A DNA stretch of 64,000 bases, from NCBI RefSeq assembly GCF_002105155.1, contig NW_019028993.1, forward strand, positions 248,001-312,000. The letters are read 5' to 3'. The translations under genes and the position numbers were made by a program. A model generated the notes under the pieces. That model had not been told where the DNA came from, ran no database searches, and was given only the letters and a program-made list of their open reading frames with translations. Source of the stretch: Lobosporangium transversale (taxonomy: Eukaryota; Mortierellomycota; Mortierellomycetes; Mortierellales; Mortierellaceae). Shown here piece after piece: positions 22,474 to 33,838 of this stretch (the stretch's first letter is position 1; every line of letters begins with the position of its first letter).

Positions 22474-24851
22474 TATACATATTGATTCGGCTGTGCAGAG
22501 TGGTTGATTTCTGGGTGCCTCATAAACTTGTAATTTAAACTATTTAAAGTTTACACATTGTTTTGGATGGAGTGAGCATGCACATTCAAAATATGTCCAC
22601 CGACACGCATTACACTTTGTCAAATGCACTTTTTCTTCCGGTCATAAAAACAAAAGCAACAAGGTCCGAAAGCGAGAGTCGAAAGGACTGAGCACGGCGC
22701 GATGTAAGAGCCCCTTCTTCTACTCTTTCCCCCTTTGTTTTCTGTTGACAACTCTCGGATCTAAAGGCGGCGCGAATTAGTCTGCTCTTAAAATCTTAAC
22801 TCTAATTGCATGCGTGCACTGCCCCATATACACATGCCTCTCTTTTTTCTTGTTCTCGTTCACTTTCCTTCTGTCCTCTCTTTTCGTCTTTCTCATTCCC
22901 CCAACTACCTCTGTCCACATCAACATGGGTCTTCTCCGTCCAAAATGTCTGACAACGGACAACACTCGACTATACGCTTTCGCTAGGGAGATGGATCTCG
23001 CAACTGAACAATATCACTATCTGCTACTGAAGTCCAATGATAACCCCTCATTCGACCTAAAAGACCTGACTTGGTCCATTATCAGTGTTGTTCCTACCAC
23101 AGGATTGCCACTTTTTGTCTCCTATCCTTATTTTGGTGACTTCGACTGTGTGGTTGATGACCAAGGTGTGTTTTCGATCATCGGAAAGAATGATTACGAT
23201 GAAAACTTCGAAGATTATCCATTCAATGTGAATGCGATGCAATACGTACCCTCGTTGACTCCAGGAACCAATGGCACCTGGAGAAACATCACCACACCTA
23301 CACAAGAAGCCGATTATCTTTGGAATCGCGCCTATAAAGGCACATTATTCAATTACAAGGATGCACAGGGCAAGAACAATCTGATGCACACCTATATCTC
23401 CTCCAACGAGTCAGATGTCTATGTTGCTGCCCTGGATACTACAAGTATGACACTAAAGCAAGGAATAGGTGCTTGGAATATAGTGCGTGTTCATATTTTT
23501 CCCGAAGCTGCGTTGGTTTTTGGACAGACACAGGATAAACAGCTAATCTAACTTCACTCTATTGCTGACTTTTTTATTTTTTATTTTTTATTTTTATTTT
23601 TTTTTCCCTAAAAAATTGACTTGGACTTAGACGAACGGAAAGTATTCACATAGTAGCTACGCATCATTTGCAAACAACAATATCTATATATACGGCGAGG
23701 ATTTCGATAAGAGAGCAAAGCAGTTGTTTGCGTTCCCAATCACCAGTGCCTCTCCCAATGCTCCTGGTGTTCTGCCCCGGGGCTTCAACGCGACAGAAGT
23801 GGACAATGCTTGTGGAATTTACACGTCATCGTTCGTAATGCAAGCTCTTAAGGACGACCTAGTTATCTTTTGTCGGGTAAAAATTGGGTCACTCGTGGTA
23901 TTACACTCTTTAATTAGAATTTTTCCTCGATCGTCTAAATTTTTTTATTTTTTTATTTTTTTTTTTTCCATGGAGTAGAGAGGATATCGCATTCACATCT
24001 TCAACGGCAGCGGCTTCACAGCACTACCAGTTATCAACAGTGATTTAGAGTTCGAATATATGAATGCTATGGTCCCTTTCCCAGGCGCTACACCATACCT
24101 CTTCATGTATAACAGGGGAGGGTCTTATAGTATTCCGCTCAATGGATCCTTTGTTAGTTCTGTGCTCAAGGGAAATAATATCACAATTGTAGAAAATTAT
24201 GGGGTTAAACCTTTGACCCAGCCAAATGAGACCCCTATTCCTACAGTAGGGGCCTCCAACTTACCTGCCAATGCAGTTACTACGCAAATACCCAACACAG
24301 GCACTGAGCAGGAACACTCGAACGCCAACAAAGGAATGATTGCTGGTATTGTTATCTGTATTCTCGCTGCCATGGCATTTTTATTGTTCAGATTCAGACA
24401 ACATAAGCGCAATGCATGGAGGAAGAGGAGCAAAAGCGCAGCAAATGCTGCTGCTGCATCTACCGTTGCTGCAAATGGCGCTGGCGTCGAAGGCTATACT
24501 TCCGTTAGCCAAGGGGACTATTCACCATATCCAGCTCAACACCATAATGAGAAGGCGCTACCAGAGGTGAAGGCAAAAGTGGCAGATGATATCTGGGAGT
24601 ACAAGACTGTAGACCCAGTTAGCCCATCGATTGCTGGCAGTACAGTCCACTCAAGCCCCTACTTTACCTCTCCACCCGTCCCTAACCATAGCAAGCCCGG
24701 CCTAAGTCCTGGCCAATACTAAATATATAAAAAAGACGCTGCCAGATACGATACCCTTCCTTATACTAGTTTTCATCATTTAAACCAATCCATTTGCAAT
24801 ATTTTTTGCTCACTTGTTCACGTAATAATAGTAGGAGGACAGAGAAGAAAA
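22474..24851 (+). repeat. Segmental duplication, copy 2 (gene B')
   Basis: Second copy of 15695..18071, in the same orientation, with gene C and the pogo relic between the two copies. See copy 1 for the differences at the right end. Confidence 0.93.
22925..24722 (+). CDS. Island family member B' (copy of B)
   Basis: Exons 22925..23482, 23631..23876 and 23979..24722. The predicted product is 515 aa and identical by eye to B, with the same introns and the same ~450 bp of upstream DNA. The pair is therefore either a very recent duplication, a gene-conversion product, or an assembly duplicate. The copy is intact, so dosage rather than sequence would differ. Confidence 0.8.
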
Positions 24852-25471
24852 TAAAGCGTTGGCGCAACGCACACCTCCAATAACCTCTCCTTTGGCACTG
24901 CGGGATTATTTACTTTGGCATAATTTTCTCTGGCCCATGTGATCACGCTAAGGTTTTTACTCTACAAGAAAAGGAATAAATGTAAACAAGGGTGGAAAAT
25001 AGAAACCTCTGATGTGTCTTTTTTATGGGTGATCAGAGTCAAAATGAACCCATCTCAGCTCAATAACAACAGGCATGTTTACCTGGCTAGTTGCAGGACA
25101 CTATGTTAGACTTCATAGAAACAAGATAAATTAATCGACTGGCCGGTACAGCTCTTTGTCCTGACTTCATGCCTATTTGCCCTTCATTAGCACATCGGAG
25201 GAAAACCTGGGTACACGCCGCGTTGCTGTTTTTGTTAAAATGAGCCTGCTCATACCCAAGTCAACTTACAACCCAACCCAATAACAACAGACATGTTTGT
25301 TTACTTGACCAAGTTTAGGGAATCCACAAATATCATAACAGAGTGTAAATAAACCGACCGGTCTCGTTGCCACACTCTTACCTCTTTGCCACTATTCTGT
25401 TTTTCACTGAATCGAAGCCCTTATTAATTCCCATTTTTCTCTTATTTCTTTTTTTTTTACAATTTTTCCAA

Positions 25472-25513
<42 letters not shown>

Positions 25514-25543
25514 AATAAAAAATTGAAAAAAAAAAAACGAAAG
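24852..25543 (+). promoter_or_regulatory. Gene D upstream region with duplicated promoter block
   Basis: Contains two diverged direct copies of about 110-130 bp, 25061..25190 and 25279..25390. Shared blocks are CAATAACAACAG.CATGTTT, AAATAAA/AAATTAATCGACTGGCCGG-like sequence, and CTCTTTG/CTCTTTGCC at the end. A T-run of about 27 followed by an A-run (25480-25515) can fold into a hairpin just before the ATG. No gene. Confidence 0.55.
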
Positions 25544-27261
25544 ATGGGTATTCTCGATCCATTCTGCTACGATTTCAGACAGCATCATCTTTATGGGATA
25601 GCTGTCGCACCAGACTATACTGATTTTGAAAAAAAACTCCGTTACATATTGATCAAGTCCAATACGGATCCTCCATCTGCACAAGGCATCACTTGGACTG
25701 TCGTCTCCTCTATTTTACTATCAGAAGTATATGATCTCTATCGACAAAAAGAAGAAGTACAATGTGTAGTCGATGATAAGGTAAGAACAAAAAAAAAAAA
25801 AAAAAGATTACTTGAATCTTATCTCATTTTTTTCATGTGGATGGGGGTCTCTAACCCACACAAAAAAAAAAAAAAAAAAAAAAATAGGGCGTATTCACAT
25901 TAATTAGTCCGACAGCCTACACATCAGCATCGTCAGCTCCAGTGCTAGCTGGGATCCAGTATAGCCCTCTATACCCTCCATCCCCGGATGGCAACAATAC
26001 CGGTCCTGGTGGATGGAAGAACATTGATTTTCAGCTTCCTTATAAATGGAACGATTTTAGCTCACTCTATACCACGCTTTATATCACAAAAGATTTGATT
26101 GGTAAAAATGTGGTTGTTCACACTTGGATTGGCGCGGTACAGACCCTCCATTTCGGTACTCTGGATAATACTTCACTACGGTTTCAGCAAGGGCCTTCAT
26201 GGATATTGGTAAACAAATGGCTTTACAAAAAAACTCTATAATGGTATAGCTTTTTATTTATTCCTATACTCACCTGCTCTTTTACCCTCTTTTCCCTTCT
26301 TTTAGAATTCAACACTGTTCGACCCACAACACGCGACCTATCTTAACGAAAACCTCTTCATCCTTTCACATCGCATGGGACGCACTGGGGTTAAAGATAC
26401 AGTGAGTATTATTACTGCACCATTACCGGATTCGAATATCCCCCCTACTGCTCCTAGCCCCATTCGAGGATTTGGGCCTTTTAGCAACATTACGGCAAAT
26501 GGTGCTAATTTCTCACTGGCTCATCATCAAATGGGAGGATCCTTCGGAGACACCTATTACTTTGTATACGAGCAGGTATGGACGTGCACTGCTTCAGGTT
26601 AAAAGTAAGACAAATCTTTATTACCTAGTGTCGATTGTAACTATTTAAACACCATGCCTTTCTTTCTACCATTCACTCATTCATTTACTATCTCTTCCTA
26701 TAAACCATAATATAGGGTGGCCCTGATGAAAGACCAATGTGGTTGGTCACTATGAATATGGCCAACGTCTCCGAGATAAAAGATCCGAAAAGTACAAAAT
26801 TCAGTCGCCGTTGGCCCATAGATGCCACCACTAAAAGTTTATTATGGCAAACCGTTGGGGGAAGCAGTGAAGGGCCAGCGTTTGCACTAGTGCATACCAC
26901 GAGCCAAAGAAATGCCAGTCGCTACTATGGCTTCAATTTGAATGGCCCTTCGATTGGTCAATGGTATAATGTGACCCATAGCATCAACGTCACAGATTCA
27001 TTTGGGAAGGGGATCGGGCCTACACCTACAGACCTTATTGCTGTAACCATCCACCCCTCAGGCAACGTACACTCCACAGGCCCATCTACAGGTCTAATTA
27101 TCGGATTGGTTATTGCTCTTCTAGCAGTCTTAGGATCCCTTGGCTCCACGGTTTATTACCGATGGCGTACTGCCATTAATAACAGTGATGATAGTCATAA
27201 TAATCAAAATGGAAATCGGTCTCTGTCACAGGCACACATTCATGGGCAGCAACAACAATGA
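25544..27261 (+). CDS. Island family member D, short-tailed membrane protein
   Basis: Four exons: 25544..25780, 25888..26208, 26306..26575 and 26716..27261, phase-0 introns, giving 457 aa. It starts MGILDPFCYDFRQ. Motifs: LIKSNTDPPS, GITWTVVSSI, VDDKGVF across the junction, GGWKNID, and NLNGPSIGQWYNVTHSINVT before the membrane. The membrane segment is at about residues 402-423 (GLIIGLVIALLAVLGSLGS), followed by YYRWRTA. The exon plan and sequence are closest to C, but the cytosolic tail is only about 35 aa. Sequence past the stop still resembles the C tail, so D looks truncated by mutation. It may be functional as a short-tail form, or may be on the way to being a pseudogene. Confidence 0.75.
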
Positions 27262-27540
27262 CATCTCCTCAGCAGCAACCGGTGTTCGAGGGAAAGCAAG
27301 AAGTTGAGCAGCAGGAACTTAAACATAATACCGCATAATCATCATCACTAAGCTCAGCCTGCTCAACAGCCATTCTTATATTCACCCGCTCGCAACCCAA
27401 CTCTACTACATTCTTAGAAGGAAAAATAGATCCAAACTCGCCTTCAGACACCTAACGTAACGGCCGCAGCCCACAGCATCTCTGAGCCGCCTAAACAATA
27501 GGTTCCTCTACTTTCATCAAAATCCTATTTGAAGGAACTC
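27262..27540 (+). pseudogene. Decayed tail-coding remnant after gene D
   Basis: Open pieces in more than one frame continue past the gene D stop. At 27352..27417 the reading AQPAQQPFLYSPARNP resembles the gene C tail TQPGQQQFLFSAHPQPN, but it lies behind the TGA at 27259 and a further TAA. This shows that the ancestral tail was longer and has been lost through nonsense and frame changes. Confidence 0.55.
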
Positions 27541-27835
27541 CTTTCTCGAACGGCAATCCAGGGTTTTCGTTAATTTAAACTAGCTATATGTGCTAGTAAT
27601 AATAATTATAATAAATCAATCAAACCAAATCCCATCATATATATGTCTCTTTTTTAATAACAAGCTATCGTCCGCAACAGGAAAAGAGATCTCTTTTTTA
27701 CCCTCACACCCGCTTACTCGACCCATAATGTATGGATTTTGCTAAATAAACAATATTTTCTTTCATTTCTGCTAACCTGTCTCCCATACGCATGTAATCC
27801 GGTTATTTCCAGCTACTTCTCTGAAGGGCCAAAAA

Positions 27836-27866
<31 letters not shown>

Positions 27867-27872
27867 TAAATT
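27541..27872. other. Convergent spacer between D and E, with (GA)n
   Basis: 3' ends of D (+) and E (-) meet here. A (GA)n microsatellite lies at about 27839-27866, directly beside the E stop codon. No gene. Confidence 0.6.
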
Positions 27873-30330
27873 TTATTGTTTGGTATGAGGGTTGTTTACT
27901 GGGGGACTCAGCCAACCCGTCCCAGGAGGTACGATATTATAGGCAAATGGCGTGGTCTGAGGGTTTTGGTTTGAAGCTAGTCTATTAACATCTTGTTCTC
28001 CAGCCACATTAGCGCGATTGTTGTTATTTTGTGTAAAACCCGGATGCACTTGAAAAGGACTGGGTGGGCTCGGTTGAGTTGTTAAAGAACTAAGCGGCTC
28101 CAGCAGGTACTCACTATAAATTGATCCTGACACGAGAGCGTTATCATTAGTAACATCCGATTGTCCAAAGATCGAGCTGGTTTGGCCCATTGGCTTCAAC
28201 TGAGTTTTCTTAGTTGGTGGCTGAGGCGAATGAGCAGGGGCTATTTCCTCCAATAGAGCGGGCTGCATCCTTGGGGGTGAGACTGATAATGTCGGTACCG
28301 TTGACAGCGTAGGTTCTATTATTGATGATGCTGTTGATGACCCTGTTAAAGATGAGATCCCGTATCCTGGATGTGTCTCCATCCGGACATCCGTAAAGGT
28401 TAAATGAAGTGGTTGGGCTGAATCCTCCGATGCACGTAGTTCTTCTCGTATATCTCTTGTCCCCTCTTCCGTTACCACTGCTTTTGGCGTTGGTGGCTCT
28501 TCCTCCTTGGGGCTTATGGAAGCCTTTCTTTTGCCCTTTGCACCCCCTTCCTTCTGGATTCCTTCTTCCCTCTTGGATTGTGTGCGGCGGCGAAAGAGAA
28601 CGCACAGAACAATAGCGATCGCAACGATCACTGCAGCAGAAATCCCACCAATTACTCCAGGATGAAGAGTACCGCTTTTGTGGCCCTGTCCTTCATCTGG
28701 GTTCCCTTTAGGGGCGGTACTATTGTTGGTATTCCCATCACCGTTACTTGGAGGCCCTGAGTTCCCTGGAGGTGCATTAAAAATGCCATTTGGAGGCGTG
28801 AAAAAATAATCAGGGATCGTGAAGTTTTTGTTAGCGTTAATTTTTTCGCGGGCCAAAGGTCCTTCGAGTGGGATACTGTAGATACCGGAAAGGTCATGCA
28901 TGAAAATATATGGATAGGGCGATCCTGGGAAAGGTATTAAGGATAGAAGATTGTCAGAATCGTAAGTCTCCCGAGCAGCAGGCAAATGAGTCAGTTGCTT
29001 GGAGCCGTCGTCATAGATGAATATGTGAGCAGGCCTTGGGTACTAATCCAAAAATAATGGCATTTTTAATAACAGATGGAAAAAGAAAGATGGTAATAAA
29101 AAAAAAAAAATTGAAATATTAATATTAGTAAATAAAAGCAAATAAATAACAATAATAACAAAATGAATAAAATAAAGTATTAAAAAGAACAGGTAAAAAG
29201 TAAAAAAAAAAAGAATAAAATACAATATAAGAAAGAGTAAAGAAAATAAAATATAAGAATAAAACAAAGAATAAAATAATAAAAAACAGGCGGAAAAAAA
29301 TAAATAAAGAAGGAATAAAATTAAGGGAATAAGCTAAAAAATAAAATAAAAAATAAAAAGAGAATAAGATAAAAAATGAAAAAGAGAATACAAGTTAGTA
29401 AAACGAACGATTGCTTACAGTGCAGAATACAATAGTCCTCTCTTTCAACGGCCGAAGGGAAACATTGTTTCCACAGTATGTAAAGATTTCTGTTGCATCA
29501 AAGCTCCGTACATTTCCTGCAGTAGGTGGGCTTCCTTGAGAATTAAACGGGATTAAGAATAGGCCATTGATTTCATTGACTGAAAAGCCATGTCCATAGA
29601 GCTGTAATGTATTATTGACAAAGGCCAACCCGTACATGGTGTAGCGTTTCAATACTGTCTAAGTACAGTAACATTTTTTTTAATAAAAATAATAATTAAT
29701 AATAATAGCAATAATAATCTTAACAAAATCAAAAACAAAATAAAATACCATGAAGCTTACTGGTTTCCAGGGAGATGGGTTCAGAACCATGGTCATTTTG
29801 GTCGTATCCAATTCAGCAACCATGACATCCGAGCCATTTTTGTCCAAGAATGCATGGAACACTTTGTTCATTGAGCTTCCGTCCTGTCCATTGCCTCCGC
29901 TCTTGATACTGATCAGAGTAGAGGGTTTCATGGTGATCCAAGGGTACACTTTAGGGATCGTAATATTTTTCCATGTTCCCTCTGGCTGGTCCGGATTACC
30001 TACTGGCTGGAATTGTAATCCATTCAACCCAGTTGTAAAATAGTTTTGCGCAATCACTGTGAACACTCCCTCGTCATCTACTGCGCAACTAAAGTCGAGC
30101 ATTTGATCCCAGATCTCAATTTGAGATAAATTAGCTTTAGGAACTGAGCTGATAAGGGTCCATGTGAGATCGTTCAACTTATGACTTGGATTATCGTTGG
30201 ATCGTACCAATAAGTAATGTGTTGACTTGACATTCGCCTTGTTATCAACAATACCCATCCTTGCCGCAGTTGTGAACAGGTAAAATCGACTGCTGTCTGT
30301 GGCGATGCATATTGGTTTAATAACACCCAT
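27873..30330 (-). CDS. Island family member E, single-pass membrane protein
   Basis: Three exons: 29761..30330, 29419..29658 and 27873..29042, phase-0 introns, giving 659 aa. It starts MGVIKPICIATDSSRFY. Motifs: LVRSNDNPSHKLNDLTWTLI, VDDEGVF, GTWKNI, MHDLSGIYSIPLEG. The membrane segment is at about residues 398-420 (GVIGGISAAVIVAIAIVLCV), followed by FRRRTQSKREE. The tail is the longest of the family, about 240 aa, Pro/Ser/Thr-rich, and ends WLSPPVNNPHTKQ without the HSRP-type motif. The intron between exons 2 and 3 (376 nt) is very AT-rich. No signal peptide is seen. Function unknown. Confidence 0.8.
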
Positions 30331-30370
30331 CCTGATTGATTATCGATTTTTATTGCTCAACTCTGACTAG

Positions 30371-30403
<33 letters not shown>

Positions 30404-30844
30404 TAATAAGGAATGTGCTTGCTGCAAGTAGTTTTATGTATATGCTGCTTTTAGCTCCTTTTTTATTTTTTTTATTTATTTTTTTTATTTTTTTTTTTTA
30501 TTTTTTTTTTTTTTTTGGGAGGAGGAATGGAACATTAATGGAAGAATGATGATGTTTTGAATTCGGCACTGCATCTTTTTATGCTCTCGAGGGCTGAATA
30601 AAATGAAGTTTAATTAAGGTTGTGGGCTTTTTACATGAAGTCTGATTGGACAAAACAGAAAACGTTCATGTTTCATGTAAACGCGCTCTGTTTTTGCATG
30701 AGGAAAAAAAAAAAAAAAAAAAAAAAAATACGACGTTATCCGATGCATTCAATCCACAAGACATAATAACTAGCTCTCTCCAATATTCATTTCTTCTTTA
30801 ATGGTTTATATATTGCCTATTGTCCGTTTCGTATGGTCAACAAT

Positions 30845-30879
<35 letters not shown>

Positions 30880-30881
30880 TT

Positions 30882-30918
<37 letters not shown>

Positions 30919-31179
30919 GACAATTGTGTTGATTTAATAGCTATGACTATTCAAAAAAAAAAAAAAAAAAAAACGACAATTGTGTTGATTTAATAGCTAT
31001 GACTATTCAAAAAAAAAAAAAAAAAAAAAAAAATGTTCATATTACTGATCAAATGAGCTAAAGAGTCTCTCTATTCTGGGATATGTCTCATTGTTACTAT
31101 ACATGTCTCTTTTTTTTAATTTTCCTTTTTTTTTTTTTTTTTTTTTTTTTTCTTTTCATATTATCTATTCACCGTCTTT
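30331..31179. other. E-F spacer rich in homopolymer tracts
   Basis: Promoter of E and 3' end of F. It contains T-runs near 30373-30400, 30846-30877 and 31127-31151, A-runs near 30704-30728 and 30886-30917, and the 35-nt tandem repeat listed separately. No gene seen. Confidence 0.6.
30918..31008. repeat. 35-nt unit repeated twice between poly-A tracts
   Basis: Two identical copies of a 35-nt unit (30918..30952 and 30974..31008) that begins CGACAATTGTG and ends GACTATTC. They are separated by 21 A residues and flanked by longer A-runs. Upstream, a T-run makes a large potential T/A hairpin. Confidence 0.9.
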
Positions 31180-33221
31180 TCAATCCCGGACCTGCGGGTG
31201 ACGAATTGCAGGTAAAGTCTGGACAGTCCGCATAGGGGACGATCCATCATTGTTGACCCCTTCATTGTAACCATAGTCCATTGGCCCTCTGATAGTTCTA
31301 CCGGTGCCGTCACCGTCTACATAGCCCGTGTGGGGACTGTTAAGACGGGGCGTCGCTTTCGTTACTGGTACAACATTCTCTGGCGAAGGTGGTGTTGCCT
31401 TCAACGGACTTGGGACTGGTGGGATGGGGTATAACGCAGCAGGGTCATAGCCTATTTTCTCCTGCTGATAGTCAGGGCTTAAAGTAGCTGGCCATTGATA
31501 GGGCGTAGACGCAGCATACTCCTGCGACATTAGCTGTTGCTGTTGTTGCTGCTGGTGTTCCTGCTGCTGGTAAAAGTGGTTGCTTGGGGGGTATACTGGA
31601 GTTTGCATCCCTTGCCCTGGGTATTGGAACCCACCCCTAGAGTCAGCTTCCTTCATCGGCGTTGGTGGTAATGGTAATGGCGCTTCGACCGAAGCAGCTG
31701 TATTCTTACGTTCGAGTCGACGACGCTTGTAAGCACGAATACATGATACAATGATCGCAAGAACGATCGCGCCACAAAACACGCCAATTAGGATAGGCTT
31801 GGTGCGATTGGTTATTTCAGTAGGGTCTTGGTTTGGGCCTGGGCCTGAGCCTGTTCCGGAACCTGTTGTAGAACTCGACGTTGGGCGATTAGAGCCTGAT
31901 GGCGTGGCACCATAATTATCTGTGATATTGACCTGTTGGTATCCTGATATCAATGCCCCAGCTGAAGCCCCTGTGAGCGGGACGCTGTAAACCCCGTTTA
32001 TATCGGCCATAAAGACATAACTACCTGAGGGGCCGGTCATGGGAACCATTCCCAAGGGGGTTATTCCACTGACAAAGAGAGGCAGTGATTTTACACTGGT
32101 GCCATCGAATACATAAATTTGGTTTCTCTTTTCCGTCATCTATTGACATATATTCAGTAATGAGATGTAGAAAAAGTGAATAAGAGAGTTTTAAAAAAAA
32201 AAAAAAAAAACGACGTCGCCTAATGAAAAATAAAAAACATAAAAAAAGACGTGAAAACGATCATCCTATTAAAAGTAAATTTGAAAATCCTTCTCTTACT
32301 CTGCACATGATAACAATAGTCTCTTGGAGTGAATGCATCCATAGGTTCTTGGAATAGTATGAGTCACACGTTTGACGGACAATGGTTGCATTATATCCTG
32401 TGCCACTAACGGTTGGCGGTGTAGTCGATGGGCCAGAGAGTGGGGTAGCAACCAAATAGGCGTCACTATAGTATCCTTTATATCCAATAGAATACAAGTG
32501 GCTATTTGTGAAAGCAACTGCCCCAGGAACTCCGTACATCTGCTCATCCTTTTAATTTTTTTTAAAAAAATATAATAAATAAAATGTTAGAACATCTCTT
32601 CACCTTGAAGGGCGAGAGAAATAGTTTGCAAAAAAAAAAAAAAAAAAAAAAGAAAAAAGGCATGTTACATACAATGGCCCATATAGATGGGTTCTGGTTC
32701 ATGGTCAGTGAAGCAGAGTCCATAGCTGCGACAGAGATGTGGCCCGTGTAAGCATCAAGTTGTGCTTGCATGGTGGTGAACACGCCCGATGCGTCCTTGT
32801 GTTTGAACAACGGGATAAACATCGAGTCTCCCCACTTATAGCCAGCTGATGTCTTCACGTTCTTCCATTCGCCTTGTCCTGAAGCAGCAGGCTGGTATTG
32901 AAGCCCTCTGATAGTTTGATCATATGATCCTGAAGCACTTTCCCTTGATCGAGATGCAAGCACAGTGAAAATGCCTGTTTCGTCCACTGCACAGCTGTAG
33001 TCGCCGCTGGAATTAGGGCTCTGCTCAAGAAAGACCAAGCCCTCCTGTTTGACGGCGCTAACTAATGTCCATGATAAATCGCTGAGTGTATGTGAAGGTG
33101 TTTTGTTGGAACGAATGAGGACGTAAAATAAATCTTTAGAATCAGCCGACTTTACGGCGACAGAAAATGAATATATGCTGCTGCCATCTGTGGCCAAACA
33201 TATAGGATTAAGGACGCCCAT
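31180..33221 (-). CDS. Island family member F, single-pass membrane protein
   Basis: Three exons: 32673..33221, 32300..32548 and 31180..32139, phase-0 introns, giving 585 aa. It starts MGVLNPICLATDGSSIY. Motifs: LIRSNKTPSHTLSDLSWTLV, VDETGIF, GEWKNV, MADINGVYSVPLTG and VNITDNYGA before the membrane. The membrane segment is at about residues 381-403 (ILIGVFCGAIVLAIIVSC), followed by RAYKRRRLERK. The tail of about 180 aa has Gln runs and Tyr/Pro-rich stretches and ends LPAIRHPQVRD. An open stretch upstream of the ATG exists but starts from TTG, so the MG start is preferred. Function unknown. Confidence 0.8.
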
Positions 33222-33675
33222 TTCAGTACTCTTGTTGGCAAGGGTAAGCGAAAAGTGGCAATGAAAGAAAAGAGAACGGATGTAAAAGTTGATAAAGTGA
33301 ATCGGGTGGGATAAAGAAGGAAGCTCAATGCTAGACAAGAAAATAAAAAATAAAAAAATAAAGAGTTTGGTAGCAGTTTATTTTCACGATCGTTCGTCTT
33401 CGCCTGCTCTCAAAAGCATTGTTTACCGAGGAAAAGAAGCAAGACGCCGCACTACATTTTAATTGCAATCAGTAAATAAGCATACTAATATGCATGTGAG
33501 CATAAACATTGATCTCTCGCATCTATGAGCTGAATGCACAACCCAAAAAGTTATTTGCTCCGGGGGATGATGGTGTCACAGAGCTTTGTCCAAGAGCTTA
33601 AGCTATTAAAGCTATCTTGAAGGGTCCAACAATGCTTATAACAAACCTCTTGGTTGTCAGTTTGAGAGGTTCGAT

Positions 33676-33707
<32 letters not shown>

Positions 33708-33795
33708 CCAGTTCATAGTCCTGAGAATGAAACAGATTTCCCACGTGCTTGAAATATAAACGATTACCAGAAGAACATGAGCTTGGCAAAGGCAT

Positions 33796-33838
<43 letters not shown>

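Noticed and set aside
13372-33221. N-myristoylation of the conserved MG start in the island family
   Set aside because: Position 6 is proline in all members (MGxxxP), which is not favoured by the myristoyl-transferase consensus, and the positive-inside rule puts this end outside the cell.
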